Origin: Pseudoalteromonas sp. 3D05
Lineage (GTDB): Bacteria > Pseudomonadota > Gammaproteobacteria > Enterobacterales > Alteromonadaceae
NCBI RefSeq assembly: GCF_002723455.1
Contig: NZ_PDUS01000003.1
Location: forward strand, 97,983-161,982
Direction of reading: 5' to 3'
Length of the DNA: 64,000 nt
The notes beneath the pieces are model-generated. The model was not told the DNA's origin. It saw nothing but the letters and a program-made list of their open reading frames with translations, and ran no database searches. Below, piece after piece: positions 46,072 through 56,299 of the stretch. The position numbers were made by a program, and so were the translations under genes. The number at the start of each line of letters is the position of its first letter. The first letter of the stretch is position 1.

Positions 46072-46249
46072 TAAAAAATTGACAAAACAAGAAAAACTGC
46101 TCCTTTGTAACGAACATCAATTTGCCGCTCTAGCAGTTAATATCCCTATTGTAACAAAGCCCATGCACTGAGCCTAGTGCTTTAGAGCGATTTATAAAAA
46201 AGACTGTGGCATAATTAACTTTCTCATTGGTTTTTAAGCAGGTTTTAGT

Positions 46250-47830
46250 GTGGCAAAAGGATTATTTCGTTCAGGTATGATTGTAAGTGCAATGACCATG
46301 ATTTCGCGTGTTTTAGGTCTTGTGCGTGATGCCGTTGTAGCAAATTTACTGGGTGCTAATGCTGCCGCAGATGTATTTTTATTTGCTAATCGAATACCTA
46401 ACTTTTTACGTCGCTTGTTTGCAGAAGGTGCCTTTGCCCAAGCATTTGTGCCTGTATTGTCTGATATTAAAGAGCAACAGGGCGATGATAAAGTCAGGCT
46501 TTTTGTTGCTCAGGCCGCAGGCACACTAGGAACCATTTTATTAATCGTCACAGTGTTAGGTGTTATCGCTTCACCCGTTATTGCAGGGTTATTTGGAGCC
46601 GGTTGGTTTATCGATTGGTATCAAGGCAACCCCGACGGTGAAAAGTTCATTCTTGCCAGTGAATTGTTAAAGTGGACATTCCCTTACTTATTTTTTGTAA
46701 GTTTAGTGGCATTAAGTGGTGCAGTTATGAATGTCTACAATCGTTTTGCTGTTGCTGCATTTACACCTGTGTTACTTAATATTTCAATCATTAGTTGTGC
46801 TATGTTATTGCACGATAAATTTAACGTTGGAGCGTATTCACTTGCCATTGGCGTGTTTGTTGGTGGGGTCGTGCAATTATTGTTTCAACTGCCGTTTTTG
46901 TATCGCGCAAAAATGCTTAGTAAGCCCCGCTGGGCTTGGCAAGATAGCAATGTAAAGAAAGTACGTAAACTGATGATTCCAGCATTGTTTGGTGTTTCTA
47001 TTAGCCAAATCAATTTACTACTCGATACCCTGATTGCCTCGCTATTGATGACCGGTTCTATCGCATGGCTGTATTACTCAGATCGATTGATTGAGTTCCC
47101 GCTAGGGCTGTTTGGCATTGGTATAGCCACAGTCATCTTACCTGCGTTATCTAAGTTACATAGCACTAAAAGTAGTGGTGATTTTCAGCATACACTGGAT
47201 TGGGGGGTGCGATTTGTAATTTTTTTAGGTCTGCCCGCAATGGTTGGCTTAATACTTATCAGCCCGTTAATTATTTCAGTGTTGTTCGATCATGGTGCTT
47301 TTAAAAATGGTGAGGTTGACCATGTGCACGCGGTAAGCTTGGGCGTTACAGCTTATTCGGTTGGCCTGGTGAGCTTTATGTTGATTAAAGTTCTAGCGCC
47401 GGGTTTTTATGCTCGCCAAGATACCAAAACCCCCGTTCGAATTGGTATTATTACGCTCGTACTTAATATGGTTTTCAATATAATGCTTGCCCCATTTATT
47501 GGTTATTTGGGGCTTGCTTTGGCCACTTCAATGTCCGCTAGTTGCAATGCTTACTTGCTATATAGACAATTGAAGAAAGAAAAAGTATACAGATTTTCAA
47601 GTTTTAGTAGTTGGTTTACCGTTAAGTGTCTTATTTCTAGTGCGGTCATGGGATTGAGTGTTTGGTATATTTCAAACCAGTTTTTATGGCGTGAGTGGCA
47701 CTTTAGTCAACAAGTTGTTTTACTATGCAGCCTATTAGCGCTAGCAGGGATTGCCTATTTCTTGTCGATGTTTTTGCTAGGTGTAAGACTAAATACGATA
47801 AAAAACGTAGCAACTACTGAATCAAATTAA
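46250..47830 (+). CDS. murJ: Lipid II flippase MurJ
   Basis: MurJ flips lipid II across the inner membrane for peptidoglycan synthesis. 526 residues with about 14 membrane helices. Family motifs: SRVLGLVRDAVVANLLG at the N-terminus, ANRIPNFLRRLFAEGAF (with the essential Arg residues of the central cavity) and YYSDRLIEFPLGLFGIG. The start is GTG with AGG seven bases before it. It opens the murJ-ribF-ileS-lspA-fkpB-ispH cluster. Confidence 0.97.
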   Translation: MAKGLFRSGMIVSAMTMISRVLGLVRDAVVANLLGANAAADVFLFANRIPNFLRRLFAEGAFAQAFVPVLSDIKEQQGDDKVRLFVAQAAGTLGTILLIVTVLGVIASPVIAGLFGAGWFIDWYQGNPDGEKFILASELLKWTFPYLFFVSLVALSGAVMNVYNRFAVAAFTPVLLNISIISCAMLLHDKFNVGAYSLAIGVFVGGVVQLLFQLPFLYRAKMLSKPRWAWQDSNVKKVRKLMIPALFGVSISQINLLLDTLIASLLMTGSIAWLYYSDRLIEFPLGLFGIGIATVILPALSKLHSTKSSGDFQHTLDWGVRFVIFLGLPAMVGLILISPLIISVLFDHGAFKNGEVDHVHAVSLGVTAYSVGLVSFMLIKVLAPGFYARQDTKTPVRIGIITLVLNMVFNIMLAPFIGYLGLALATSMSASCNAYLLYRQLKKEKVYRFSSFSSWFTVKCLISSAVMGLSVWYISNQFLWREWHFSQQVVLLCSLLALAGIAYFLSMFLLGVRLNTIKNVATTESN

Positions 47831-47903
47831 AAAAAAGATTATAATCGGCCATTCTACGGCTGAAATAAATTTTCGGGCGGGTTAGCAAAGGCAATTAGGT
47901 GGT

Positions 47904-48830
47904 ATGGAGTTAATTAGAGGTATTCACAACATTCGTACGCAGCATAACGGCTGTGTATTAACCATTGGTAATTTTGATGGTGTTCATTTAGGTCATGCCG
48001 AAGTTTTAAAAGGCTTGCTGAAAGACGCTAAAAAGCATAATTTGCCAAGCACAGTGATGTTATTCGAACCCCAGCCGCAAGAATTTTTTGCAAAAAATAA
48101 CGCACCTGCTCGACTTACACGTTTACGTGATAAACTTAAGCTGTTAGATAATCTTGGTATTGAACGCGTTATTTGTATTAGTTTTAATCAACAATTTGCG
48201 AATATGCAAGCAGAGCAGTTTGTTAGTGAAATTTTGATTAATAAGTTAGGCGTAAAAGCATTAACTGTGGGTGATGACTTTAGATTTGGTAAACAGCGTA
48301 GAGGTAACTTTAAGTTACTTACCCAAATGGGTGAAGCTGCGCAAATGGACGTGAAAAGCACTGCGAGTTTTCGTCAATTAAATGCTAGAGTAAGCAGCAC
48401 ATTAATACGTGAAGCATTGGCTAACGGTGAGCTTGGGCAAGCAAAATTAATGCTTGGTCATAACTACGCTATTTCAGGGCGAGTTATTCATGGTTGGAAA
48501 CGTGGTCGAGAGCTTGGCTTTAGAACTGCTAACATAGCTTTAAAGCGCCAAGTATGCCCTGTAAACGGGGTGTTTGCAGTGCAAATAACACTGGGTGATA
48601 AAACACTGCATGGGGTTGCAAACATTGGTAACAAGCCCACATTTAATGGAACACGCGCATTATTAGAGGTACATTTATTTAGTTTTGCGCAAGATATTTA
48701 CGGACAGTTTATGCATGTGGAGTTAATAAAAAAACTTCGCGATGAGCAAAAATTCGAGACATTAACACAATTGACGGCACAAATAGCAACTGATGTTGCT
48801 GCCGCTAAACAGTGTTTTGGTTTAAATTAG
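47904..48830 (+). CDS. ribF: Bifunctional riboflavin kinase / FAD synthetase RibF
   Basis: Converts riboflavin to FMN and then FAD. 308 residues. The N-terminal FAD synthetase half (about 1-180) has the nucleotidyltransferase motif IGNFDGVHLGH and FRFGKQRRG; the C-terminal flavokinase half has GHNYAISGRVIHGWKRGRE, GFRTANI and NIGNKPTFNG. The length is typical (E. coli 313). It follows murJ by 73 bases and precedes ileS by 25, a conserved order in gammaproteobacteria. Confidence 0.97.
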   Translation: MELIRGIHNIRTQHNGCVLTIGNFDGVHLGHAEVLKGLLKDAKKHNLPSTVMLFEPQPQEFFAKNNAPARLTRLRDKLKLLDNLGIERVICISFNQQFANMQAEQFVSEILINKLGVKALTVGDDFRFGKQRRGNFKLLTQMGEAAQMDVKSTASFRQLNARVSSTLIREALANGELGQAKLMLGHNYAISGRVIHGWKRGRELGFRTANIALKRQVCPVNGVFAVQITLGDKTLHGVANIGNKPTFNGTRALLEVHLFSFAQDIYGQFMHVELIKKLRDEQKFETLTQLTAQIATDVAAAKQCFGLN

Positions 48831-48855
48831 GTAGCCGATACGGAAAGTAGGATTA

Positions 48856-51684
48856 ATGAGCGACTACAAACATACTTTGAATTTACCGGAAACAATGTTT
48901 CCAATGCGCGGCAATTTGGCACAACGTGAACCAAAAATGCTTAAAACATGGTATGAAGACGACCTATACGGTCAAATTCGCAACGCTAAAAAAGGTAAGA
49001 AAACTTTTATTTTGCATGACGGTCCTCCGTATGCAAACGGCGATATCCATTTAGGCCATTCAGTTAATAAAATATTAAAAGACATTATTGTTAAGGCAAA
49101 AACGTTGTCTGACTTCGATGCCCCTTATGTACCAGGTTGGGACTGTCATGGTCTTCCAATTGAACTAATGGTTGAGAAGAAAGTTGGTAAGCCTGGCGTT
49201 AAAGTAACTGCGAGCGAATTTCGTGAAAAATGCCGTGCTTACGCTAAAAAGCAAGTTGAAGGCCAAAAGGTTGATTTTAAACGCTTAGGTGTTTTTGCCG
49301 ATTGGGATAAACCTTACTTAACAATGAATTTTGATTTTGAAGCCAACGCTATTCGCGTGCTTGGTCGCATTATCGAAAAAGGCCATTTACACAAAGGTGC
49401 AAAGCCGGTTCATTGGTGCACAGATTGTGGTTCTGCATTAGCTGAAGCAGAAGTAGAATACCAAGATAAACAATCACCCGCTATTGACGTACGCTTTGAG
49501 TTTACTGATCAAGCCGCGGTCGTAAACGCATTTGATTTAAAAGCAGGCCATGAAGGTACTGGTACGGTAAGTACAGCTATCTGGACAACAACACCATGGA
49601 CGCTACCAGCTAACCGAGCTGTTGCTGTTCATGCTGACCTAGAGTATGCCCTTGTTCAAGTTGACGATGAAGGCGCGCAGCAGCGTTTGATCTTAGGCTC
49701 AGAGCTTGTCAAAGATGCCATGGACCGTTATGGCTTTAATCATTACCACGTTTTGGGTTATGTAAAAGGTGCTGCAATTGAGAACTTACACGTTGCGCAT
49801 CCATTTTATGACTTTAACGTGCCTGTTATTGTTGCTGAACACGTAACCACAGATTCTGGTACAGGTATTGTTCATACAGCACCAGGACATGGGCAGGAAG
49901 ATTTCGTGGCAGGTTTACAGTACGGCCTAGAAGTTGCCAATCCGGTGGGTGCTAATGGCGTATATCTACCTGATACAGAGTTATTTGCAGGTCAGCATGT
50001 ATTTAAAGCTAATGCGAGCGTTATAGATGTGCTTACTGAGCGAAATGCGCTAATGCATCACCATGCACTAACACATAGCTACCCGCATTGCTGGCGTCAT
50101 AAAACGCCAATTATTTTCCGTGCTACGCCACAATGGTTTGTCAGCATGGATCAGGCTAATTTGCGTCAAGACTCGTTATCTGAAATTAAAAATACCCAGT
50201 GGTTACCTGAGTGGGGCGAAAGCCGCATTGCAAACATGGTAGAAGGGCGTCCTGACTGGTGTATATCACGCCAACGGACTTGGGGTGTGCCAATCGCGTT
50301 ATTCGTAGATAAAGACACCGGTGCATTGCACCCGAATACGCAATCACTGATTGAAGAAGCGGCAAAGCTTGTAGAAAAATCAGGTATTCAAGCTTGGTAT
50401 GACTTAGACCCTGCAACACTATTAGGTGAAGTTGATGCTCAGCAATACATGAAAGTGCAAGATACACTTGATGTATGGTTTGACTCAGGCGTGACACATG
50501 CTTGTGTTGTTGATGCGCGTGAAGAGTTAACTGGCCCAGCTGATTTATACCTAGAGGGATCGGATCAGCATCGAGGTTGGTTTATGTCATCAATGATGAC
50601 GTCAGTTGCAATTAATGGTCATGCACCTTATCGCCAAGTACTTACGCACGGTTTCACCGTGGATGAGAATGGTCGTAAGATGTCAAAATCATTAGGCAAT
50701 GTTATTTCTCCGCAAAATGTGATGAACAAACTAGGCGCTGATATTTTACGCTTGTGGGTTGCTTCAACGGATTACACTGCTGAAATGACCGTCTCTGATG
50801 AAATTTTTAAGCGTTCAGCAGATCGTTACCGTCGCATTCGTAACACCAGCCGCTACTTATTGGCTAACTTAAGTGGCTTTGATCCAAAAACAGATCAAGT
50901 TGCTATTGAAGACATGGTTGAGCTTGACCGTTGGATTGTGAGTCGTGCGGCACAGCTACAAGATGAAATTGTCACGGCTTATGATAGCTACCAAATGCTA
51001 CAAGTGACGCAAAAGCTGATGAACTTCTGTACAGGTGAGCTTGGTTCGTTCTACTTGGATGTAATCAAAGACCGTCAATACACAGCTAAAAGTGACAGCC
51101 ACGCTCGTCGCTCTTGTCAAACTGCGCTTTATCATATTGCAGAGGCAATGACGCGCTGGATGGCACCAATAATGAGCTTTACAGCTCAAGAAATTTGGGA
51201 AGCTTTACCTGGTGAACGTGGGCAATACGTGTTTACGTCGGTTTGGTATGATGGCTTAGAGGCAGTAAGTGAAGGTCAGTTTGGCAATGATGATTGGCTC
51301 ACTATCTTAACTGTTCGTGATGAAGTGAATCGCGTTCTAGAAGGTGCACGTAAAGAAGAAACTATAGGTGCAACATTACAAGCAGATGTAAGCATTTATA
51401 CGACAGCTGAACTCGCTCAAAAACTAGCCGCTTTAGGTGATGAGTTACGCTTTGTATTATTAACATCAAAGGTAACGGTTACAGTAGTCGATGCACAGCC
51501 TGATGAGACTCATGCAACTGAAATCGAAGGGTTATACATTAGCGTTGCGGCAACGGATGCACAAAAATGTGAACGTTGTTGGCATTACTGTGATGATGTA
51601 GGAAGTAATCCTGCTCATCCTGAAATCTGTGGTCGTTGTGTAAGCAACGTAGATGGCGAAGGCGAAACTCGTCAATTCGCATAG
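48856..51684 (+). CDS. ileS: Isoleucyl-tRNA synthetase
   Basis: Class I synthetase charging tRNA-Ile, with an editing (CP1) domain. 942 residues (E. coli 938). HIGH motif HLGH at 65-68, tryptophan-rich editing segment [27 protein letters not shown] motif at 608-612 and a C-terminal zinc finger (CERCWHYC and CGRC). The 9-base gap to lspA points to one transcript. Confidence 0.98.
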   Translation: MSDYKHTLNLPETMFPMRGNLAQREPKMLKTWYEDDLYGQIRNAKKGKKTFILHDGPPYANGDIHLGHSVNKILKDIIVKAKTLSDFDAPYVPGWDCHGLPIELMVEKKVGKPGVKVTASEFREKCRAYAKKQVEGQKVDFKRLGVFADWDKPYLTMNFDFEANAIRVLGRIIEKGHLHKGAKPVHWCTDCGSALAEAEVEYQDKQSPAIDVRFEFTDQAAVVNAFDLKAGHEGTGTVSTAIWTTTPWTLPANRAVAVHADLEYALVQVDDEGAQQRLILGSELVKDAMDRYGFNHYHVLGYVKGAAIENLHVAHPFYDFNVPVIVAEHVTTDSGTGIVHTAPGHGQEDFVAGLQYGLEVANPVGANGVYLPDTELFAGQHVFKANASVIDVLTERNALMHHHALTHSYPHCWRHKTPIIFRATPQWFVSMDQANLRQDSLSEIKNTQWLPEWGESRIANMVEGRPDWCISRQRTWGVPIALFVDKDTGALHPNTQSLIEEAAKLVEKSGIQAWYDLDPATLLGEVDAQQYMKVQDTLDVWFDSGVTHACVVDAREELTGPADLYLEGSDQHRGWFMSSMMTSVAINGHAPYRQVLTHGFTVDENGRKMSKSLGNVISPQNVMNKLGADILRLWVASTDYTAEMTVSDEIFKRSADRYRRIRNTSRYLLANLSGFDPKTDQVAIEDMVELDRWIVSRAAQLQDEIVTAYDSYQMLQVTQKLMNFCTGELGSFYLDVIKDRQYTAKSDSHARRSCQTALYHIAEAMTRWMAPIMSFTAQEIWEALPGERGQYVFTSVWYDGLEAVSEGQFGNDDWLTILTVRDEVNRVLEGARKEETIGATLQADVSIYTTAELAQKLAALGDELRFVLLTSKVTVTVVDAQPDETHATEIEGLYISVAATDAQKCERCWHYCDDVGSNPAHPEICGRCVSNVDGEGETRQFA

Positions 51685-51693
51685 GAGTAGTAA

Positions 51694-52194
51694 GTGAGCA
51701 AGCTAGCCCAAAAAAGTGGTTTAGTGTGGCTTTGGTTGAGTCTGCTATTTTTAGTAGCAGACTTCGCTAGTAAAACACTGGTAGTGAATACTATGAATCT
51801 TAGAGATTCAATTGATATCTTACCGTTTTTTAATCTAACTTATGTACATAACTACGGTGCGGCATTTAGTTTTTTGAGTGACGAAAGCGGTTGGCAGCGT
51901 TGGTTTTTAAGTGCAATCGCAATCACGATTAGCGCACTATTAATTTGGTGGTTAAAGCGCTTGCCTGCATCAAATAAAGTCTTGTGTGGTGCTTATTCTT
52001 TAGTATTAGCTGGTGCGATAGGTAATCTTTACGATCGTATGTATTACGGCTACGTTATCGACTTTTTACATTTCTATTATGAAAACTGGCACTTCCCTGC
52101 GTTCAATATTGCTGATAGCGCAATTTGTGTCGGTGCTGCGTTGTTATTATTTGATGCCTTTACTGGCGAAAGTCCAAAGGAGCATAAAGCATGA
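51694..52194 (+). CDS. lspA: Signal peptidase II LspA
   Basis: Inner-membrane aspartyl protease that cleaves prolipoproteins, such as the CapA-like lipoprotein in this window. 166 residues, four membrane helices. Catalytic aspartates lie in AGAIGNLYDRM and FNIADSAI; YVIDFLHFYY is also typical. GTG start at 51694 with AGGAG nearby. Overlaps fkpB by four bases (ATGA). Confidence 0.96.
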   Translation: MSKLAQKSGLVWLWLSLLFLVADFASKTLVVNTMNLRDSIDILPFFNLTYVHNYGAAFSFLSDESGWQRWFLSAIAITISALLIWWLKRLPASNKVLCGAYSLVLAGAIGNLYDRMYYGYVIDFLHFYYENWHFPAFNIADSAICVGAALLLFDAFTGESPKEHKA

Positions 52195-52649
52195 GCCAAA
52201 CAGTTATTACTGAAAACTCAGAAGTCATTTTTCATTTCTCGATCAAGCTATCTGATGGCTCTGCGGCTGACTCGACCAAGGTCCATAACAAGCCAGCAAA
52301 GCTTGTGATGGGGGATGGTAGCTTAACTGCTAATTTTGAAAAGTGTTTATTTGGTTTAGCACCAGGCGATAGTAAATCATTTGAACTAGAGCCTGAAGAC
52401 GCGTTTGGTCAGCCAAACCCAGATAACATTTATTATGTTGACCGTAGCAAATTTGGTTCTGAGACTCCTGCGACTGTTGGTTCTATTATTGCGTTTACTC
52501 AACCTGATGGTACCGAGTTACCAGGACTTGTTCGTGAAGTGCAAGGCGAGTCAGTTACTATCGACTTTAATCACCCTCTTGCAGGTCAAAAACTGACTTT
52601 TGAAGTGGAAATTTTAGAAGTTGATAATACGGTTAAGGTAAGTGATTAA
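52191..52649 (+). CDS. fkpB: FKBP-type peptidyl-prolyl isomerase FkpB (SlpA)
   Basis: 152-residue cytoplasmic proline isomerase/chaperone of the SlyD/SlpA group. Conserved features: [41 protein letters not shown] and [20 protein letters not shown]; an insert-in-flap region lies between. It overlaps lspA (ATGA) and its TAA shares one base with the ispH ATG, so the three are coupled. Confidence 0.94.
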   Translation: MSQTVITENSEVIFHFSIKLSDGSAADSTKVHNKPAKLVMGDGSLTANFEKCLFGLAPGDSKSFELEPEDAFGQPNPDNIYYVDRSKFGSETPATVGSIIAFTQPDGTELPGLVREVQGESVTIDFNHPLAGQKLTFEVEILEVDNTVKVSD

Positions 52650-53578
52650 TGGATATTTTATTAGCTAACCCGCGTGGTTTTTGTGCCGGTGTTGACCGTG
52701 CTATTAGCATTGTAGAGCGCGCGCTGGATATTTTTGAAAAACCAATTTATGTGCGTCATGAAGTTGTTCATAACCGTTATGTAGTGGATGGTTTAAAGCG
52801 GCGCGGCGCAGTGTTTGTTGAAGAACTCGATCAAGTGCCTGACGACAGTATTGTTATCTTTAGTGCTCACGGTGTATCGCAAGCTGTTCGCAGCGAGGCT
52901 AAACGTCGAGAATTAAAAGTATTTGATGCAACCTGCCCACTTGTTACTAAAGTGCATATGGAAGTAACTCGTGCAAGTAGAAAGGGTACTGAATGTGTGC
53001 TTATTGGTCACCATGGGCACCCCGAAGTTGAAGGCACAATGGGGCAATATGACAACAGTGAAGGCGGTATCTACCTTGTCGAAACTGTTGAGGATGTCGC
53101 TAACCTAACAGTTAAAAACCCCGATAATTTATTTTACTGTAGCCAAACAACGCTCTCGGTTGATGACACTGCAGATGTTATTGACGCACTGCGTGTTAAG
53201 TACCCTGTCATTGATGGTCCAAGAAAAGATGACATATGTTATGCCACACAAAATCGTCAAGATGCTGTGCGTGATTTAGCAGATAAAGTAGATGTGCTTT
53301 TAGTTGTGGGTGCCAAAAACAGCTCAAACTCTAATCGCTTACGTGAACTTGCTGATAAAATGGGCACAGTGGCTTATTTGATTGACGATGCAAGCAGTGT
53401 TGAAGATGCATGGTTTGACGGTACAAATAGCGTTGGTGTTACAGCAGGCGCATCAGCGCCTGAGGTGCTTGTACAACAAGTTATTAGTCGTTTAAAAGAA
53501 CTCGGTGGCAAACAGGTAATAGAAAATCCAGGCGAAGAGGAAAATATCGTATTCGCTGTACCTGTGGAGTTACGTTAA
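52649..53578 (+). CDS. ispH: 4-hydroxy-3-methylbut-2-enyl diphosphate reductase IspH
   Basis: Last enzyme of the MEP isoprenoid pathway, an iron-sulfur protein reducing HMBPP to IPP and DMAPP. 309 residues. The three cluster cysteines are at positions 12 (RGFCAGV), 96 ([11 protein letters not shown]) and 197 ([11 protein letters not shown]), and the proton-relay Glu is in [10 protein letters not shown]. Its start overlaps fkpB by one base. Confidence 0.98.
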   Translation: MDILLANPRGFCAGVDRAISIVERALDIFEKPIYVRHEVVHNRYVVDGLKRRGAVFVEELDQVPDDSIVIFSAHGVSQAVRSEAKRRELKVFDATCPLVTKVHMEVTRASRKGTECVLIGHHGHPEVEGTMGQYDNSEGGIYLVETVEDVANLTVKNPDNLFYCSQTTLSVDDTADVIDALRVKYPVIDGPRKDDICYATQNRQDAVRDLADKVDVLLVVGAKNSSNSNRLRELADKMGTVAYLIDDASSVEDAWFDGTNSVGVTAGASAPEVLVQQVISRLKELGGKQVIENPGEEENIVFAVPVELR

Positions 53579-53607
53579 TTACGTAAATATGCAAAGGAGA
53601 AGGTCCA

Positions 53608-54639
53608 ATGAGCAAGTCAATGCAACCCAATGCGTTGCTTTTTGGACCTCTTTTTACTGAAAGAGGTGTACTTGCTACGTTAGTGGTTGGTCAAGTTATT
53701 GCAACGATACTTGCCTTTGCCCCCACAGCATCACATGGTACTTGGGTTCGTCTTGGAATTATCAGCCTTTTTATTCAACTTACCTTTCTACTTAGCCTGA
53801 GTGCGCTTTATCTAACACGTAACCTACTGAGTAGGCATTCTCAACTTGTACAAAGCATAAGCTTATTTTTGTCATTAATTATGACTACCATACTAATGAG
53901 TATATTAGCTATTACCATGATTGACGGTATCGTCGATATTGCAAAGCCATGGATATTTGTATCTCATAATTTGTTGATTGTATTTTTAGTTGCCTGTTTA
54001 TTTGTTCAATTTCTGACAATATATTTTGAAAAACACAAGCAAACACAATCACTTGCAAGAGCCGAGCTAGATGCATTACAAGCCCGTATTCGTCCACATT
54101 TTTTATATAATAGCCTCAATACCGCTGCAGAGCTAACACAGTGCGATCCAGACGCAGCAGAGAATGCTATTTTAGCGTTAGCTGCATTATCACAAGCAGC
54201 TCTCAAAGCAGGTAAAGGAGTAACACTACAAGATGAAATAGCTCTGACGAAGCAATATATTAGCCTTGAAAGTTGGCGTTTTGGTGAACGATTAAAAGTG
54301 AATTGGGAATTGCCAGGTTCACTTCCTGATATCAGTATTCCTTGTTTAACGTTGCAGCCGATAATCGAAAATGCAATTTGTTACGGGGTAGAGCCATTTT
54401 CAAAAGGTTCGCAAATAAATGTTCTATCAAATGTGAGTAAGCAGTCCATCACGTTTATAGTTGAAAACCAGATACCAACAACAGAGCATGAGCGTACAGG
54501 AAATGGCATGGCACTTGATAATATTCGTCAGCGTTTAAACTTGTACTATAAAGGTAGAGCTACATTGAATATAAGTGCTCGCAATTCGACCTTTAGAGTT
54601 AAGCTGGTACTTCCGTTGTTCAGTGAGAGGAAAGTATGA
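53608..54639 (+). CDS. LytS/AlgZ-type membrane histidine kinase
   Basis: 343 residues: four to five N-terminal membrane helices (to about residue 140), then a His_kinase region with the phospho-acceptor in RIRPHFLYNSLN and an HATPase domain (LQPIIENAICYGVEP; NGMALDNIRQRLNLYY). This architecture is the AlgZ/LytS class, which pairs with LytTR regulators. It overlaps the next gene by four bases (ATGA), so they form a two-component system. In Pseudomonas AlgZR controls alginate and pili; the targets here are unknown. Confidence 0.92.
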   Translation: MSKSMQPNALLFGPLFTERGVLATLVVGQVIATILAFAPTASHGTWVRLGIISLFIQLTFLLSLSALYLTRNLLSRHSQLVQSISLFLSLIMTTILMSILAITMIDGIVDIAKPWIFVSHNLLIVFLVACLFVQFLTIYFEKHKQTQSLARAELDALQARIRPHFLYNSLNTAAELTQCDPDAAENAILALAALSQAALKAGKGVTLQDEIALTKQYISLESWRFGERLKVNWELPGSLPDISIPCLTLQPIIENAICYGVEPFSKGSQINVLSNVSKQSITFIVENQIPTTEHERTGNGMALDNIRQRLNLYYKGRATLNISARNSTFRVKLVLPLFSERKV

Positions 54640-55340
54640 AGGCACTGATAGTAGATGACGAACCGTTAGCGAGAAAAAGAGTTCAGCGCTTGCTAAGTAA
54701 TATGAGTGAATATTCAGCTTTTGAACAAGCCTGTAATGGTCAAGAAGCGCTGGAGTTGGCCAACTCTTTTAGTCCTGACATTGTGTTTTTAGATATTGAT
54801 ATGCCCCAAATGAGTGGTTTAGAAGTGGCTGAAAAACTGAATGAGTTTAATCTTCCGCCAGCAGTTGTATTTATTACTGCACACCCTGAGCATGCACTAG
54901 ATGCTCTGCAATTATCAGCAGTTGGGTATTTAGTTAAGCCTGTTACTAAAGATTCAGTTGAAAAGCTAACTGCGCAGTTAGGCCGGTTAAATCGGGCGCA
55001 TCTTCAAGCCCAAAGATCTAAATCAATCAGCTATCAAAGTGGCGGCACTATTAAAACAGTCCAAATTCAAGATGTATATTTTCTGTCTGCTGAGGATAAA
55101 TATACCCGTATAGTATTTAGTGGAGGAGAGGCATTAATCGATCAAAGTTTAAAGCAAATAGAACAAGACTATCCATCCTCCTTCTTGAGGACTCATCGTA
55201 AAGTACTGGCGAATAAAGAACGAATTTCGGCATTAAAAACACATAGCGATGGAACACATACAGTACAAATTAATGGTTGTGCACACGAATTGGTAGTGAG
55301 TAGGCGTGAATTTAAAGTTGTTAAATCTTTTCTATCTTAA
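54636..55340 (+). CDS. LytTR-family response regulator (AlgR-like)
   Basis: 234 residues. Receiver domain (1-120) with D7-D8 and phospho-acceptor D53 in FLDIDMPQMSG, Thr in FITAHPEHALDALQLSA and Lys in GYLVKPV. The C-terminal LytTR DNA-binding domain (about 135-234) has VYFLSAEDKYTRI, FLRTHRKVLAN and the terminal VVSRREFKVVKSFL. Partner of the upstream kinase. A MITE-like element begins two bases after the stop. Confidence 0.92.
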   Translation: MKALIVDDEPLARKRVQRLLSNMSEYSAFEQACNGQEALELANSFSPDIVFLDIDMPQMSGLEVAEKLNEFNLPPAVVFITAHPEHALDALQLSAVGYLVKPVTKDSVEKLTAQLGRLNRAHLQAQRSKSISYQSGGTIKTVQIQDVYFLSAEDKYTRIVFSGGEALIDQSLKQIEQDYPSSFLRTHRKVLANKERISALKTHSDGTHTVQINGCAHELVVSRREFKVVKSFLS

Positions 55341-55341
55341 G

Positions 55342-55539
55342 TAACCTGAACTCTGGATAATAAATTTATCTCCAGCGGCTACTTTCAACGCTAACTGCGT
55401 TGAATTTACTTGCAATAGACCAGCTATTGACGCGTAAATTCGCCTTGTTATCGCTAAAAGTCTCCGGCTGGAGACTAATGAATATATTTGTGATTTAATA
55501 TCAATACATTAGTATATCTTTTAACCAGAGTTCAGGTTA
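55342..55539. mobile_element. MITE-like element with 15-bp perfect terminal inverted repeats
   Basis: 198 bases bounded by TAACCTGAACTCTGG (55342-55356) and its exact complement CCAGAGTTCAGGTTA (55525-55539). With one mismatch the match extends to 19 bases. No ORF is inside. The interior has further symmetry, TCTCCAGC near 55370 and GCTGGAGA near 55467, so the strand can fold back on itself. It is probably a non-autonomous derivative of an insertion sequence. Target duplication is not certain. It ends 64 bases before the next gene. Confidence 0.75.
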
Positions 55540-55603
55540 GTTAACAGCTTGACCTGTAAATGGTTTCAGCTAGGATAGAATAAACGATAATGAGGGAATA
55601 CCA

Positions 55604-56299
55604 ATGGATACATGTATAAAACAACTAACACACCAGTTACAGCACCACCAGCTACAAGCTGTTGTGGATGACTTTCCTACATTATCGTCACAGCAACAGA
55701 GCATGCAACTGGTACATTTATACCAAAGTGCACAACGGATGGATGTTAAGTACAGCTATTTGCAAAATGTAGCGACCCGAATACTTACAGAGCATCCATT
55801 TCCTAAAGATTTAATAAGTGAATTTAAAAGCACTGATTTATTAAGTTTCTTCACCCCAGGGCTTAAATTTAACAATGGCTTTGCACTGCAAAATGAGCAA
55901 AAAAACAATGTGATTCACACATTATTTAGCCACTGCGCAGCTAATAAACTTCCCTTTAATTATGTTCGTTCATTAATGTTATTTGAAAGCAATGAAAGCC
56001 TCTTACTTGCACTTACACAAGCAAATAATGCAAGGTTAACGCCTGTTGCATGTTACATCACGTGCAATGTTGAACAAGCCAGTTTACCTAAGCACGAATT
56101 TTCCGCACTGCTCGCGCTGATGGAAGCGCAGTTTAAACAGCATGAAGACATCAATACGGCTGCATTTTTAAAGGCGCTGATCATGCTAAAAAACACTCTA
56201 AAAAGTCAAAGCCTTAATGAGTACACAGTGCTATTGGCAAGCGCTTACCTGCGTTGTAAAACAGAAAAAATTGAAAGCTACTTACAACAACACGCTTGA
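55604..56299 (+). CDS. Hypothetical alpha-helical protein upstream of a broken flippase gene
   Basis: 231 residues, soluble, predicted mostly helical, rich in Gln and His at the N-terminus (QLTHQLQHHQLQ) and Leu throughout. No signal peptide, membrane helix or motif recognised. GAGG eight bases upstream supports the start. Its TGA overlaps the flippase ATG by one base, so the two were co-translated and probably co-functional in a surface-glycan pathway. Confidence 0.7.
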   Translation: MDTCIKQLTHQLQHHQLQAVVDDFPTLSSQQQSMQLVHLYQSAQRMDVKYSYLQNVATRILTEHPFPKDLISEFKSTDLLSFFTPGLKFNNGFALQNEQKNNVIHTLFSHCAANKLPFNYVRSLMLFESNESLLLALTQANNARLTPVACYITCNVEQASLPKHEFSALLALMEAQFKQHEDINTAAFLKALIMLKNTLKSQSLNEYTVLLASAYLRCKTEKIESYLQQHA

